Source of the DNA: Bacteroidetes bacterium ADurb.Bin174
GTDB lineage: Bacteria > Bacteroidota > Bacteroidia > Bacteroidales > Paludibacteraceae
DNA length: 38,075 bases
Assembly (NCBI GenBank): GCA_002070265.1
Contig: MWCX01000037.1
Span: forward strand, 1 to 38,075
Direction of reading: 5' to 3'
The notes under the pieces are model-generated. The model had not been told where the DNA came from, ran no database searches, and saw only the letters and a program-made list of their open reading frames with translations. This document shows positions 1-6,654 of this stretch, in pieces. Every line of letters starts with the position of its first letter. Position 1 is the stretch's first letter. Position numbers and translations under genes: made by a program.

Positions 1-1
1 A

Positions 2-478
2 CTGGTGGCTTACTTTGAAGAGCATTCGGAACTGAAATACACGGTAACAGCCGAAAGCAATGACTCCACCAAAGGTAGCGTAACAGGTGGCGGCAGCTAT
101 ATCGCCAACACTACCGTAACATTGACTGCTGTGCCTGCAGAAGGCTACCAATTCCTGCAGTGGCAAGACGGTAATACGGAAAACCCGCGTAGTTTCGTGG
201 TAACTTGCGACACCACCTTCATGGCAAGCTTCGAAGTAATTGGTGCAGTTGACGAAAACTACCTGTCGAATGTAAATGTGTACACACAAGATAAAGACAT
301 CGTGATTAACAATGCTGTGGGTTGCAGCCTAAGTATCTACGACTTAACGGGTCAGCTACTTATCAATGAAACAGCTATTGCTACAAACAAACTTGTGCTG
401 CATATGGGGCGTCAAGGTGTTTATTTTGTGAAAGTAGGTAAGGGTAAGGTGAAGGTGAAGAAGGTGATGGTAAGGTAG
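2..478 (+). CDS. C-terminal part of a secreted T9SS-sorted protein (5' end outside window)
   Basis: The frame is open to the left edge, so this is the tail of a longer protein; a GTG at position 5 could be read as a start but is unlikely. The first ~75 residues form a beta-rich repeat of the InlB B-repeat/Flg_new type: a TVTAESND strand, a GSVTGGGSY turn, a TLTAVPAEGYQFLQW core and an ASFE end. The last ~75 residues look like a type IX secretion C-terminal sorting domain (NVYTQDKDIVI, LSIYDLTGQLL, GVYFVKVGKGKVKVKKVMV, basic end). Such proteins are exported by Sec, moved across the outer membrane by T9SS, and released or anchored at the surface. The catalytic or binding part is not in the window. 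Family assignment is by motif reading. Confidence 0.8.
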   Translation: MVAYFEEHSELKYTVTAESNDSTKGSVTGGGSYIANTTVTLTAVPAEGYQFLQWQDGNTENPRSFVVTCDTTFMASFEVIGAVDENYLSNVNVYTQDKDIVINNAVGCSLSIYDLTGQLLINETAIATNKLVLHMGRQGVYFVKVGKGKVKVKKVMVR

Positions 479-616
479 TTGGTAGTTGGTAGTTAGTAGA
501 TAGTAGTTTTTTGGAAGTTAGGGAAGTTAGCGGGTTCCGGGGTCCGGGGTTCGGGATGGCGAGCTCAACGACTGACCTTGTCCGATGAGCCGAAAAATAA
601 GTGAGAACAGCGTTAA

Positions 617-661
617 AAATCGTCCTTGTCTGAGCAACGGAGTTGCGAGTTTGGACGATTT
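617..661. repeat. Nested inverted repeat in a gene-free stretch
   Basis: Positions 479-1054 hold no convincing gene. Within it, AAATCGTCC (617-625) and GGACGATTT (653-661) are perfect 9-bp arms, and between them GCAAC-GGA-GTTGC forms a second hairpin. A further pair, GTCTTGAC (701-708) and GTCAAGAC (732-739), flanks a T-rich stretch. The open frames here on both strands overlap these hairpins and have no recognisable protein features, so I treat the stretch as repeat DNA. Confidence 0.6.
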
Positions 662-759
662 AGCTGTTTGAGCGCTAATTTTTCGAGCGAAACGGGCATA
701 GTCTTGACTTTTTTTTGCTTCGTTTTTTTGTGTCAAGACAAAAAAATGAAGTGAGGTTT

Positions 760-831
760 GGGGTTGTCTCAAAAGTAACGTGGTTACTGAGCAAGGTCGA
801 AGTGCAGCAATTGGGCACTTATGAGACACCG
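760..831 (+). repeat. Dispersed hairpin element, copy A (short)
   Basis: This copy shares GTAACGTGGTTACTGAGC and the end block TTGGGCACTTATGAGACACC with copy C at 4585-4786. The ends GGTTGTCTCA and TGAGACACC are imperfect inverted repeats. It lacks the internal GGCGCTGAGATTGAGGGCG block of copies B and C. It lies in a gene-free region, without a recognisable target-site duplication. Confidence 0.7.
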
Positions 832-1006
832 CCAATATATATTCTTGCCATATCTTCAGTAGTTGATTACCTCCGTTTTGAGCCATTAACTGCAAATACG
901 AGAGAATATCCAAAGACATAAAAAAGCTAACTATTTTACAATGATTCAGTTGGCTTAATCTTATTAATTAATGAATATCCTTAAATAAACCAAAAGTATT
1001 TTTATT

Positions 1007-1029
1007 TTACGCAAATATGCGTAAATTTG
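1007..1029 (+). promoter_or_regulatory. hicAB promoter with palindromic operator
   Basis: TTACGCA-AATA-TGCGTAA (1007-1024) is a perfect 7-bp-arm palindrome. It overlaps TAAATTTG (1022-1029), a match to the Bacteroidetes -7 box TAnnTTTG. The toxin start follows 26 bp downstream. HicB proteins with a C-terminal HTH commonly repress their own operon, so this is the likely operator. No clear TTTG -33 box was seen. Confidence 0.65.
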
Positions 1030-1054
1030 TGCGTTGATTAAAACCATCCTTTCT

Positions 1055-1240
1055 ATGAAAAAGTTAGTTTTGGAGCAAAAGCTCATTGAATTTGGCTGTA
1101 AATTTCATAGACACGGCGGTAAACATGATATTTGGGTATATGCGAACGGGCGTAAGTTTCCATTTTCACGTCATCCGAACATCAATGAGAGAACTGCTAA
1201 GTCTATGATTGAGAAAGCTTGTAAAAATACCGAGGTGTAA
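1055..1240 (+). CDS. hicA: HicA-type mRNA interferase toxin
   Basis: This 61-residue protein has the HicA fold signature: a leading basic helix (KLVLEQKLIEFG), then CKFHRHGGKHDIWVY with the catalytic His in the H-G-G-K-H context, a short strand with KFPFSRHPNI, and a closing helix. HicA enzymes are ribosome-independent RNases that bind RNA through a dsRBD-like fold, and HicB blocks them. The ATG at 1055 is chosen over a TTG at 1034 because the family begins just before this helix and the -7 box ends at 1029. It is followed 26 bp later by a HicB gene, giving the usual toxin-then-antitoxin order. Confidence 0.88.
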   Translation: MKKLVLEQKLIEFGCKFHRHGGKHDIWVYANGRKFPFSRHPNINERTAKSMIEKACKNTEV

Positions 1241-1266
1241 TATTGCTGTCATTAATTAATAAAATT

Positions 1267-1671
1267 ATGGAAAAAATTAAATTAAAAATAGTTGTTACAA
1301 AAAACGGGGATGAGGGTTTTATTTGTTCGTCGGACTATCCCTTTGAACACTTTGATTTAGGTGGAAGTGGGGATACGGTAGAAGAAGCAAAACGAGATTG
1401 CCTTACCTTTTACGACGAAATGAAAGAGGAATATCCCAATGAGGTTTTTCCTGAATTAAATATAGAGTGGGTGTATGATTTACCGAGTTTCTTTAATAAC
1501 TTTGACTTTCTGAATGCCACACGCGTAGCCCAATACGCGGGAATCAGTCCTTCGAATTTTCGTCATTATGTGGCAGGCTCTAAGCCTGTAAGTGAAAAAC
1601 AACTTATCAGAATTAAAAATGCATTCAATCGAATGGCAAAGGAATTACAAGATAGTGTTATAGCTATATGA
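1267..1671 (+). CDS. hicB: HicB-type antitoxin with C-terminal HTH
   Basis: A 135-residue protein with two parts. The N-terminal HicB domain reads IVVTKNGDEGFICSSDYPF, a GGSGDTVEEAKRD turn-helix and a downstream EYPNEVFPEL strand; it covers the toxin active site in this family. The C-terminal ~50 residues (NATRVAQYAGISPSNFRHYVAGSKPVSEKQLIRI) are an XRE-like helix-turn-helix for DNA binding, fitting the palindrome at 1007-1024 as operator. The ATG at 1267 is chosen over a TTG at 1243 because it begins the first strand directly. Co-transcribed with the toxin upstream. Confidence 0.88.
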   Translation: MEKIKLKIVVTKNGDEGFICSSDYPFEHFDLGGSGDTVEEAKRDCLTFYDEMKEEYPNEVFPELNIEWVYDLPSFFNNFDFLNATRVAQYAGISPSNFRHYVAGSKPVSEKQLIRIKNAFNRMAKELQDSVIAI

Positions 1672-1774
1672 TGTTTTAATCAACAATCCTGAAAATTCCA
1701 TCTAATATTGTCTGAAAAATCTTCGAAATTTGACTTGGTCTTTTTATTTAAAATAAGTGTTGTATATTCTATAA

Positions 1775-2248
1775 TCAAACCACATTCACTATCGCGTAAT
1801 ACAATAAAAACCCGCCGACAATCAGTTTGGAAACAACACCAAGCAGAAACCCGATAAACGAACCAAATCCGGCTTTGATTGCTGATTGTGTTTGCTTTCC
1901 GCTACTTAGTTCGCCCACAATTGCTCCAAAGAAAGGACCGAGAATAATTCCCCACGGTCCAAAAAATAATCCCACTACCATCCCGATGGCACAGCCCCAA
2001 ATGCCCCGTTTGCTGCCACCGAATTTTTTCGTTCCCCAAATCGGAACTAAATAATCGAGCACTTGTACTAAAATGACCATAACCAACCAGAATATCAAAA
2101 ACTGAGTGGTAAATTGCACTTTTTCAGTAAAGTGTAGCAGTAAAATTCCAACGTAACTAATCGGAACGCCGGGCAAAATCGGCAAAATAGAACCAAGAAT
2201 GCCTAAAATAATAAGTATAAACGCGAGTATAATTAAAAGTGTTTCCAT
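1775..2248 (-). CDS. DUF456 family small membrane protein
   Basis: This 157-residue protein is almost entirely hydrophobic, with about four to five transmembrane segments and Gly-rich turns typical of DUF456 (ILGSILPILPGVPISYVGILLLH near the N terminus; FGPWGIILGPFFGAIVGEL in the middle). A short polar loop (SSGKQTQSAIKAG) precedes the last hairpin. The family has no established function. A TATCTTTG box on the minus strand at 2268-2275 lies 20 bp upstream of the start and is a plausible promoter. It is divergent from the lipoprotein gene at 2421, and the solitary CRISPR-like repeat at 2311 lies between them. Confidence 0.85.
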   Translation of the reverse strand: METLLIILAFILIILGILGSILPILPGVPISYVGILLLHFTEKVQFTTQFLIFWLVMVILVQVLDYLVPIWGTKKFGGSKRGIWGCAIGMVVGLFFGPWGIILGPFFGAIVGELSSGKQTQSAIKAGFGSFIGFLLGVVSKLIVGGFLLYYAIVNVV

Positions 2249-2310
2249 AAATTGGTGTAATTGACGGCAAAGATACGAACAAATTGCTCTTGATAAAATA
2301 AAAATTTGTG

Positions 2311-2357
2311 CTTGTGAATTACTTTTAATTATTTGTATCTTTGGCGTTCTGAACAGC
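2311..2357 (+). repeat. Solitary CRISPR-repeat-like element E1
   Basis: A 47-bp sequence that aligns without gaps to the array repeat, with 37 of 47 positions identical. It keeps TTGTATCTTTG and TTCTGAAC; differences cluster at repeat positions 19-22 and 34-36. It contains TATCTTTG at 2336-2343 and lies 63 bp upstream of the YiiX-like lipoprotein gene, so it may act as that gene's promoter. No second repeat lies within 100 bp. Confidence 0.8.
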
Positions 2358-2420
2358 TTATGTGTTTAGGTGTGTTGAGTGGCTGCAAATTGTTTCAATC
2401 TGAAAGTGGGAAAAAGAAAA

Positions 2421-3074
2421 ATGGGTAAAAAAATAATGCTTTTCTTAAGTTTTTGTATACTGCTTGCTTCGTGCAGCATACCGGCAGATAATTTTAAATT
2501 GAGAGACGGTGATTTGCTGTTTTCTGTTGGGAAAGGTGAGTCAGAGTTGCTGAAAGCCATCCAAAATGCGACTTCAAAAGGCGGTGAAATCCCTTTTTCG
2601 CATGTTGGAATAGTTTATATTGAAAATGACTCCGTATTTGTTCTTGAAGCAGCGCCAAAACAAGGTGTGGTGAAAACTCCGCTTGCAGATTTTATTGATG
2701 AATCGGCAAAAATTGACTTTGAACCCATTATTGCTGTCGGCAGAGTGAAAAAAGCTTACGAAGAATCAGCCAAAGAAGCTCCGCAGAGGGCTTTGATGCA
2801 TATAGGCAAAAAATATGATTTTGCATACAGCGAATCAAACAATGATTTTTATTGCAGCGAATTGGTGCGTTTCTCTTTTCTCGATGGCGATGGAAACCCG
2901 ATTTTCCCTGCACAGGCCATGTCGTTCAAAAACAAAGAAACCGGACTTGAAGAGCCATTCTGGGTTGATCATTTCAAAAAATTGAATCAAGAAATACCTG
3001 AAGGAGAACCAGGCACCAATCCCGCCGACATGGCGAAGTCGGACTTGATAGAGATAGTTTATAGGTATTATTGA
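2421..3074 (+). CDS. YiiX/YebB-like NlpC/P60-superfamily lipoprotein
   Basis: A 217-residue protein with a lipoprotein signal (MGKKIMLFLSFCILLASCS, lipobox LASC), so probably anchored in the outer membrane. The mature part begins with LRDGDLLFSVG, typical of YiiX-like cysteine hydrolases. It continues with PFSHVGIVY, holding the candidate catalytic His, and NDFYCSELVRFSF, holding the candidate catalytic Cys. This is the permuted order (His before Cys) of the YiiX/NlpC-P60 relatives. Substrates in the family are amides or thioesters of peptidoglycan or lipids; the actual one cannot be told here. The ATG at 2421 is chosen because it starts the signal peptide; upstream start codons add non-hydrophobic residues. 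Confidence 0.82.
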   Translation: MGKKIMLFLSFCILLASCSIPADNFKLRDGDLLFSVGKGESELLKAIQNATSKGGEIPFSHVGIVYIENDSVFVLEAAPKQGVVKTPLADFIDESAKIDFEPIIAVGRVKKAYEESAKEAPQRALMHIGKKYDFAYSESNNDFYCSELVRFSFLDGDGNPIFPAQAMSFKNKETGLEEPFWVDHFKKLNQEIPEGEPGTNPADMAKSDLIEIVYRYY

Positions 3075-3083
3075 GCATAAAAA

Positions 3084-3128
3084 AAGGGACTGTTTCTCAG
3101 AATAAATATTCAACTAAGAAACTCGCCT
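3084..3128 (+). terminator. Hairpin after the lipoprotein gene
   Basis: GTTTCTCAG and CTAAGAAAC form nine-base arms with one mismatched pair around an AT-rich loop, a few bases after the lipoprotein stop. The left edge, GGGACTGTTTCTC, resembles the ends of the dispersed hairpin element, so this may be a miniature copy. No strong T-tract follows, so termination is uncertain. Confidence 0.4.
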
Positions 3129-3160
3129 AAAGCTGTAAAAAATGATTATAAAACGTCAAT

Positions 3161-3550
3161 TCAAACAAACGCAACACGGCTTAATTCTTCAGTAAATGCC
3201 TTAATACCTTGTTCTATTTTGCGAACAGTAGCCGGAGAAGGTTTACTATGTCCTGTAACATAATGACTTAACTGCTTACGATTAATTCCTGTAATTGTTT
3301 GCAAGCCTGCAAGACTCATTTTTTTTCCGAATAATTGCAGGAAGCTGGCTATATCGTACAGAATATTATATTCAAAATCAGGTAATTCAGACAACATTTC
3401 TTTTGCTTCTGCGTGAGAATTATGCAAGTCTGCTATTGCTTCTTCAACAGTTTTACCTGATCCAAAAAAACCCACACTATGTTCATGTTGTGGAACTGCA
3501 GTAAACAATCCATCTTTTCCACGCTCAATAATAACATCTATTTTTTTCAT
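3161..3550 (-). CDS. hicB: HicB-type antitoxin (second module)
   Basis: A 129-residue protein. The N-terminal HicB fold reads KIDVIIERGKDGLFTAV, FFGSGKTVEEAIADLHN and ELPDFEYNILYD. The C-terminal XRE-like HTH reads MSLAGLQTITGINRKQLSHYVTGHSKPSPATVRKIEQG. It neutralises HicA and probably represses the operon. The ATG at 3550 is chosen because longer upstream reading frames run through a dispersed repeat element. The partner toxin is upstream on the same strand at 3738-3899, unusually 187 bp away because a 157-bp element (3567-3723) occupies the gap. Only distantly like the first HicB (1267-1671). Confidence 0.88.
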   Translation of the reverse strand: MKKIDVIIERGKDGLFTAVPQHEHSVGFFGSGKTVEEAIADLHNSHAEAKEMLSELPDFEYNILYDIASFLQLFGKKMSLAGLQTITGINRKQLSHYVTGHSKPSPATVRKIEQGIKAFTEELSRVAFV

Positions 3551-3566
3551 ATCTTTATTTTTTACA

Positions 3567-3723
3567 GGGGCTGTTTCAAAACAAATATTTACAAAACAGT
3601 AAGGTTTCTTAGAAGTGTTCAAATGCAAGGCGCTGAGATTGAGGGCGAAGGAGCGTACTTGAAGTACGTGACTGAGTCCGAATATCGAAAGCAACGCAGC
3701 AGTTGGGCACTTATGAGAAACCG
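3567..3723 (+). repeat. Dispersed hairpin element, copy B, between hicA and hicB
   Basis: Begins GGGGCTGTTTCAAAAC, contains CAGTAAGGTTTCTTAGAAG and GGCGCTGAGATTGAGGGCG, and ends GTTGGGCACTTATGAGAAACC. Copy C has the same blocks in the same order. It occupies nearly the whole gap between the hicA stop and the hicB start on the minus strand, so it would be transcribed as an intercistronic RNA. Confidence 0.8.
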
Positions 3724-3737
3724 TTCCGATTGTTTTT

Positions 3738-3899
3738 CTATACTTTTTTTAATACATTACCTATTTCTTGACGGGCGTGCCGCGGTACCTGAAATTTTTG
3801 TTTTGTTATCGGGCTATTCCACCAATCGTGGTTTGTTCCGTGACTGTGAAATGTGCATCCTGCTTTTTTAAGCTTTCTGATTAATTCGCTTGTTTTCAT
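3738..3899 (-). CDS. hicA: HicA-type toxin (second module), short gene
   Basis: A 53-residue reading frame, read directly on the minus strand: MKTSELIRKLKKAGCTFH, then SHGTNHDWWNSPITKQ, KFQVPRHARQEIG and a short end NVLKKV. It has the HicA pattern: basic first helix, catalytic His in the HGTNHD context, PRHA turn, closing helix. It is slightly shorter than usual (about 58-65). The C-terminal helix ends just before copy B of the dispersed element, so the insertion may have trimmed it. An independent HicB gene follows at 3550. The promoter TTG-N20-TACTTTTG lies directly upstream. Confidence 0.8.
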   Translation of the reverse strand: MKTSELIRKLKKAGCTFHSHGTNHDWWNSPITKQKFQVPRHARQEIGNVLKKV

Positions 3900-3924
3900 A
3901 GTTGCTTTGTTTAGATTGGCATCA

Positions 3925-3955
3925 CAAAAGTATCCATTTGTCTATTGCCTTGCAA
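3925..3955 (-). promoter_or_regulatory. Promoter of the second hicAB module
   Basis: Read on the minus strand, TTG (3953-3955), 20 bp, then TACTTTTG (3925-3932) matches the Bacteroidetes -33/-7 pattern. Transcription would start near 3918, about 20 bp before the hicA start at 3899. Confidence 0.65.
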
Positions 3956-3991
3956 GTATTTTGATAATTGTTTTTCATGAAAACCTGTTGT

Positions 3992-4038
3992 TTTAAATAT
4001 ATTTAACATTGTGCTGTGTCTTTGATATTTTGAACAAC
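3992..4038 (+). repeat. Degenerate CRISPR-repeat-like element E6
   Basis: The right half matches the array repeat at 22 of 24 positions (TGTGTCTTTGATATT then TTGAACAAC), while the left half is degenerate. The -7 box is changed to TGTCTTTG, so promoter activity may be lost. It lies between the second hicAB module and the gtrA-like gene. The gap 3900-4152 otherwise shows only the hicA promoter. Confidence 0.62.
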
Positions 4039-4152
4039 GCTTGCAGCATCGTTTTAAAACTTGAAAAGCAATACATTGGTATCGTGCTTTACTTTATATT
4101 TTCATGAAGCGGAAGAGCATTATTGACTTGAGACATTAGCTGAATCAATAAT

Positions 4153-4584
4153 TTATGTTTTTCCCTTTTTGAAGATAACCAAATTGTTAATAATGAAGTT
4201 TAGTACACCTGAAACTCCCATAGCTAAAAGGTTACAAATCACCACATCCCAACCGGTAAGTCTTTCGATTGCCAGCAATATGATCAATCTGAATATAAAG
4301 ACACCAAGACTTGAGAGATTGTATGTTGCGTATTGCTTAAAGAATCTTCTTTTCTCCCCTTGCTCTGTTTTTACTTGCCTATCTTTCCAAACGTAAAAAT
4401 AAGAAATGAGAAAATTAACAGTAACAGCACATTGAAAAGAAATTACAGGAGATAATATGTATTCAGCCCAATAGGCATGATTGAAAATGAGGTCGGATAA
4501 GAACCAAAGTACGAGCGTGTCGACAATGGTGCCTACTATGCTTGTACCTAAAAACTTAAAATATCGAATTAGAATTTTTGACAT
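4153..4584 (-). CDS. GtrA-family membrane protein
   Basis: A 143-residue protein with four predicted transmembrane helices: FLGTSIVGTIVDTLVLWFL, a second starting near the ILSPVISFQCAVTVNFLIS stretch, LGVFIFRLIILLAI and LLAMGVSGVLNFIINNLVIF. Charged loops between them (YVWKDRQVKTEQGEKRRF) fit the GtrA/PF04138 family. Members are thought to flip or hold polyprenyl-linked sugars for surface glycan modification. It is the last gene of a minus-strand set with a CDP-alcohol phosphatidyltransferase and an acyltransferase upstream. Copy C of the dispersed element ends exactly against its start codon. Confidence 0.85.
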   Translation of the reverse strand: MSKILIRYFKFLGTSIVGTIVDTLVLWFLSDLIFNHAYWAEYILSPVISFQCAVTVNFLISYFYVWKDRQVKTEQGEKRRFFKQYATYNLSSLGVFIFRLIILLAIERLTGWDVVICNLLAMGVSGVLNFIINNLVIFKKGKT

Positions 4585-4786
4585 GGGGCTGTCTATTCAA
4601 CTAAAAAACAGTAAGGTGTCTTAGAAGCGTCCAAATGCAAGGCGCTGAGATTGAGGGCGGTAGTGGCAGACCTTGTGTCTGCCGTCAGTGACCGATCCCG
4701 TGCTTCGACAGGCTCAGCAACCATCGAAAGTAACGTGGTTACTGAGCTAAGTCGAAGCGCAGCAGTTGGGCACTTATGAGACACCG
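4585..4786 (+). repeat. Dispersed hairpin element, copy C (long)
   Basis: Begins GGGGCTGTCTATTCAAC, contains GGCGCTGAGATTGAGGGCG and ends GGGCACTTATGAGACACCG. Internal hairpins are GGCAGAC (4665-4671)/GTCTGCC (4677-4683) and a ~21-bp imperfect inverted pair, 4702-4722 against 4737-4758. It fills the gap between the CDP-alcohol phosphatidyltransferase stop and the GtrA start almost to the base. Confidence 0.82.
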
Positions 4787-4789
4787 TCT

Positions 4790-5500
4790 TCACTCTTGTT
4801 CCGGCATAGGGTCTATCTTAGCATATCCTTTTATATCATTTCTGACAGCAGTTATATACATCAGAGTGAGTGCGATAACTATTACTATTCCGATGTAGTC
4901 AAGAGCACCAAAGGTAAACTCTTTGTCACAGAGTGTGAAGCTATGTGAGAATTCTCTAAGAGGAGCTATCAATGCAAACAGGGTATTGATAATTATCATT
5001 ATAATTCTGAATTCAGTAGGTCCAAGCTTTGCGTATGTTAGTTTGAATTCCTTTTTCAGATGGGCATTCATACTCACATTGATGGTCATTAAGAGATACA
5101 TTACCAAAGCTAACAACGCTATTTCAAAATGTACTAACCCTGATAGACCCACTCCTATGAAAATAATAACTTCGTTAATTGCATCAAGGGTGTGGTCTAA
5201 GTAGTATCCGTAAATTGGTCTTTGAGTATTTCTCACTCTCGCCAGGGTACCATCAAGGGAGTCGCCATACCAATTGATAACAAAACCCAAGGAGCTCAAC
5301 CATAGAAAATTGATATTCCATGCTGCAAGTATGTATCCTGTGGCTATCACAACAGCACCAAACACTCCAAGGTATGACATCATATCTGAAGTTACCCACT
5401 TGGGCTGCCTTTCTGCAAGCCAAATTAATAATTTTTTTTCGAGCGCGTTCAGAAAAGAAGTCTGAATTCTTACCGCATCTATTATCTTACTATTTGCCAT
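4790..5500 (-). CDS. CDP-alcohol phosphatidyltransferase family protein
   Basis: A 236-residue membrane enzyme. The family signature is visible as DSLDGTLARVR followed by GYYLDHTLD, supplying the conserved DG..AR and G...D...D acidic residues that bind metal and the CDP-alcohol. About six hydrophobic segments surround it, also typical. Members exchange CMP of a CDP-lipid or CDP-alcohol for another alcohol to make phospholipids. The substrate is not evident. The N-terminal ~40 residues (LEKKLLIWLAERQPKWVTSDMMS) match the LPxxVTPN(-like) lead-in of the family. It is 36 bp downstream of the acyltransferase and likely in its operon. Confidence 0.87.
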   Translation of the reverse strand: MANSKIIDAVRIQTSFLNALEKKLLIWLAERQPKWVTSDMMSYLGVFGAVVIATGYILAAWNINFLWLSSLGFVINWYGDSLDGTLARVRNTQRPIYGYYLDHTLDAINEVIIFIGVGLSGLVHFEIALLALVMYLLMTINVSMNAHLKKEFKLTYAKLGPTEFRIIMIIINTLFALIAPLREFSHSFTLCDKEFTFGALDYIGIVIVIALTLMYITAVRNDIKGYAKIDPMPEQE

Positions 5501-5536
5501 ATCTGATTATCTAATGTTGATTATAAACCTTATTTC

Positions 5537-6334
5537 TTAAAAAGTCACTAAATTTTCATTTATGTCTTTATCTTTATAATTCTTTTGCTCTTCAGGTGTG
5601 ATAATTTCTCCTAAGGCCACCCTCGCAGTTTTACCTCTCTTATTGAAAACTTCAGAAGGAAGTCGAAGTAATCGTATTTTCCAGTCAATAAGCCCTAAAG
5701 AATAATAGAAATTTGAGTTTCTATCTAAAAAATGCACCGGCACTATCGGTAGATTAGCTCTCTTTATTATCCTTATGACCGGTTCTTGCCACTGACGGTC
5801 TCTGATGCATCTATCCCTTAGACTCAAGTCTGAAACTGCACCGGAAGGAAAAAGTCCGAGTGGATGCCCGTTATTAAGATGTCTGATGCCTTCTTTAATG
5901 CCTCGCAGCGTGTCTTTTGTGGGAGTCCGAATTTCGTTACCTATAGGGGTTACACATATAAAATTTTCTTCCAATGTTTTTACCCGTGACAGAACATCAT
6001 TTATGGTAATTTTAAAATCTGGTCTTATACGGCCGAAAAGGTCAATCAATATTACTCCATCGAGACTTCCATAGGGGTGATTGCTTATGGTGATAAAAGC
6101 ACCTTCCGGAAGTCTTTCCAGAACTTCTGGATTAAGTACCTGATAATCCATATCTATATCGTTGAGAACCGCTCTTGTGAAGTCCGGACCTTTAAGTGCG
6201 AAATTCCTATCATAAAGATCATTAACCTTATCTATTGCAAGGATACGCATAAGAAATTTCCCAAACGTGTTTCCGCAATTTCCTTTAAACAAAGGACTTA
6301 AGCTTTCAAGTTCTTTTAGCTCAAGTAATGGCAT
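5537..6334 (-). CDS. PlsC-like lysophospholipid acyltransferase
   Basis: A 265-residue protein of the glycerolipid acyltransferase superfamily. Motif I appears as ISNHPYGSLDG (His then Asp with five residues between, as in the NHPxGxLDG subgroup, rather than the classic HX4D). Motif III appears as LFPSGAVS in place of FPEGTRS. IVPVHFLDRNSNF matches the later substrate strand. No clear transmembrane helix; probably a peripheral membrane enzyme transferring an acyl chain to a lyso-lipid or similar alcohol. It is first in the minus-strand set with the CDP-alcohol enzyme and GtrA. A GATT tetranucleotide repeat lies in its 5' leader. Confidence 0.85.
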   Translation of the reverse strand: MPLLELKELESLSPLFKGNCGNTFGKFLMRILAIDKVNDLYDRNFALKGPDFTRAVLNDIDMDYQVLNPEVLERLPEGAFITISNHPYGSLDGVILIDLFGRIRPDFKITINDVLSRVKTLEENFICVTPIGNEIRTPTKDTLRGIKEGIRHLNNGHPLGLFPSGAVSDLSLRDRCIRDRQWQEPVIRIIKRANLPIVPVHFLDRNSNFYYSLGLIDWKIRLLRLPSEVFNKRGKTARVALGEIITPEEQKNYKDKDINENLVTF

Positions 6335-6345
6335 TATTGTTTTTT

Positions 6346-6378
<33 letters not shown>

Positions 6379-6440
6379 CCCGTGCTTCGACAAGTTCAGC
6401 AAATATCGAAAGCAAAACAGCAGTTGAGCAATATGAAACA
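6379..6440 (+). repeat. Dispersed hairpin element, copy D (partial)
   Basis: It carries CGTGCTTCGACAAGTTCAGC, ATCGAAAGC, and CAGCAGTTGAGCA followed by ATATGAAACA, matching the right part of copies B and C with more divergence. It lies in the leader of the acyltransferase gene. The stretch 6335-6654 otherwise contains the GATT tract, a promoter box and element E2. Confidence 0.6.
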
Positions 6441-6456
6441 CTCAAAAAATTTCATG

Positions 6457-6464
6457 CAAATTTA
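6457..6464 (-). promoter_or_regulatory. Candidate -7 box for the acyltransferase operon
   Basis: TAAATTTG on the minus strand, a match to TAnnTTTG, about 120 bp upstream of the acyltransferase start. The transcript would carry copy D and the GATT tract in its leader. No clear -33 box. Confidence 0.4.
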
Positions 6465-6581
6465 ATAATAATTTAACGAGTATGTAACTTATGTTTTACA
6501 TAAATTACTCTTTCTTAAGTCAGTTTAACTTTAGCATTTCATCTTGGATAGTTTGCATTGCAATGATGGGGATAAGTTTTG

Positions 6582-6628
6582 ATAAGTGTTTTTTCGAAAT
6601 AAATCGTATCTTTGACATTCCGAACAAC
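6582..6628 (+). repeat. Solitary CRISPR-repeat-like element E2
   Basis: The right 25 bp match the array repeat at 22 positions (GTATCTTTGACATTC then CGAACAAC); the left half is diverged. TATCTTTG is at 6607-6614 and the dehydrogenase start codon is at 6655, so it is well placed as that gene's promoter. Confidence 0.72.
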
Positions 6629-6654
6629 TTTGTGGAATAAAACAGACGCACAAT

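Noticed and set aside
527-921. Overlapping open frames of 130 (minus) and 68 (plus) residues
   Set aside because: They cross nested inverted repeats and copy A of the dispersed element; low-complexity content and no recognisable domain.
4593-4793. 66-residue minus-strand frame, and similar residues upstream of hicB at 3551-3694
   Set aside because: Both translate the dispersed repeat (LNLSALHL motif appears in each), so they reflect repeat sequence, not genes.
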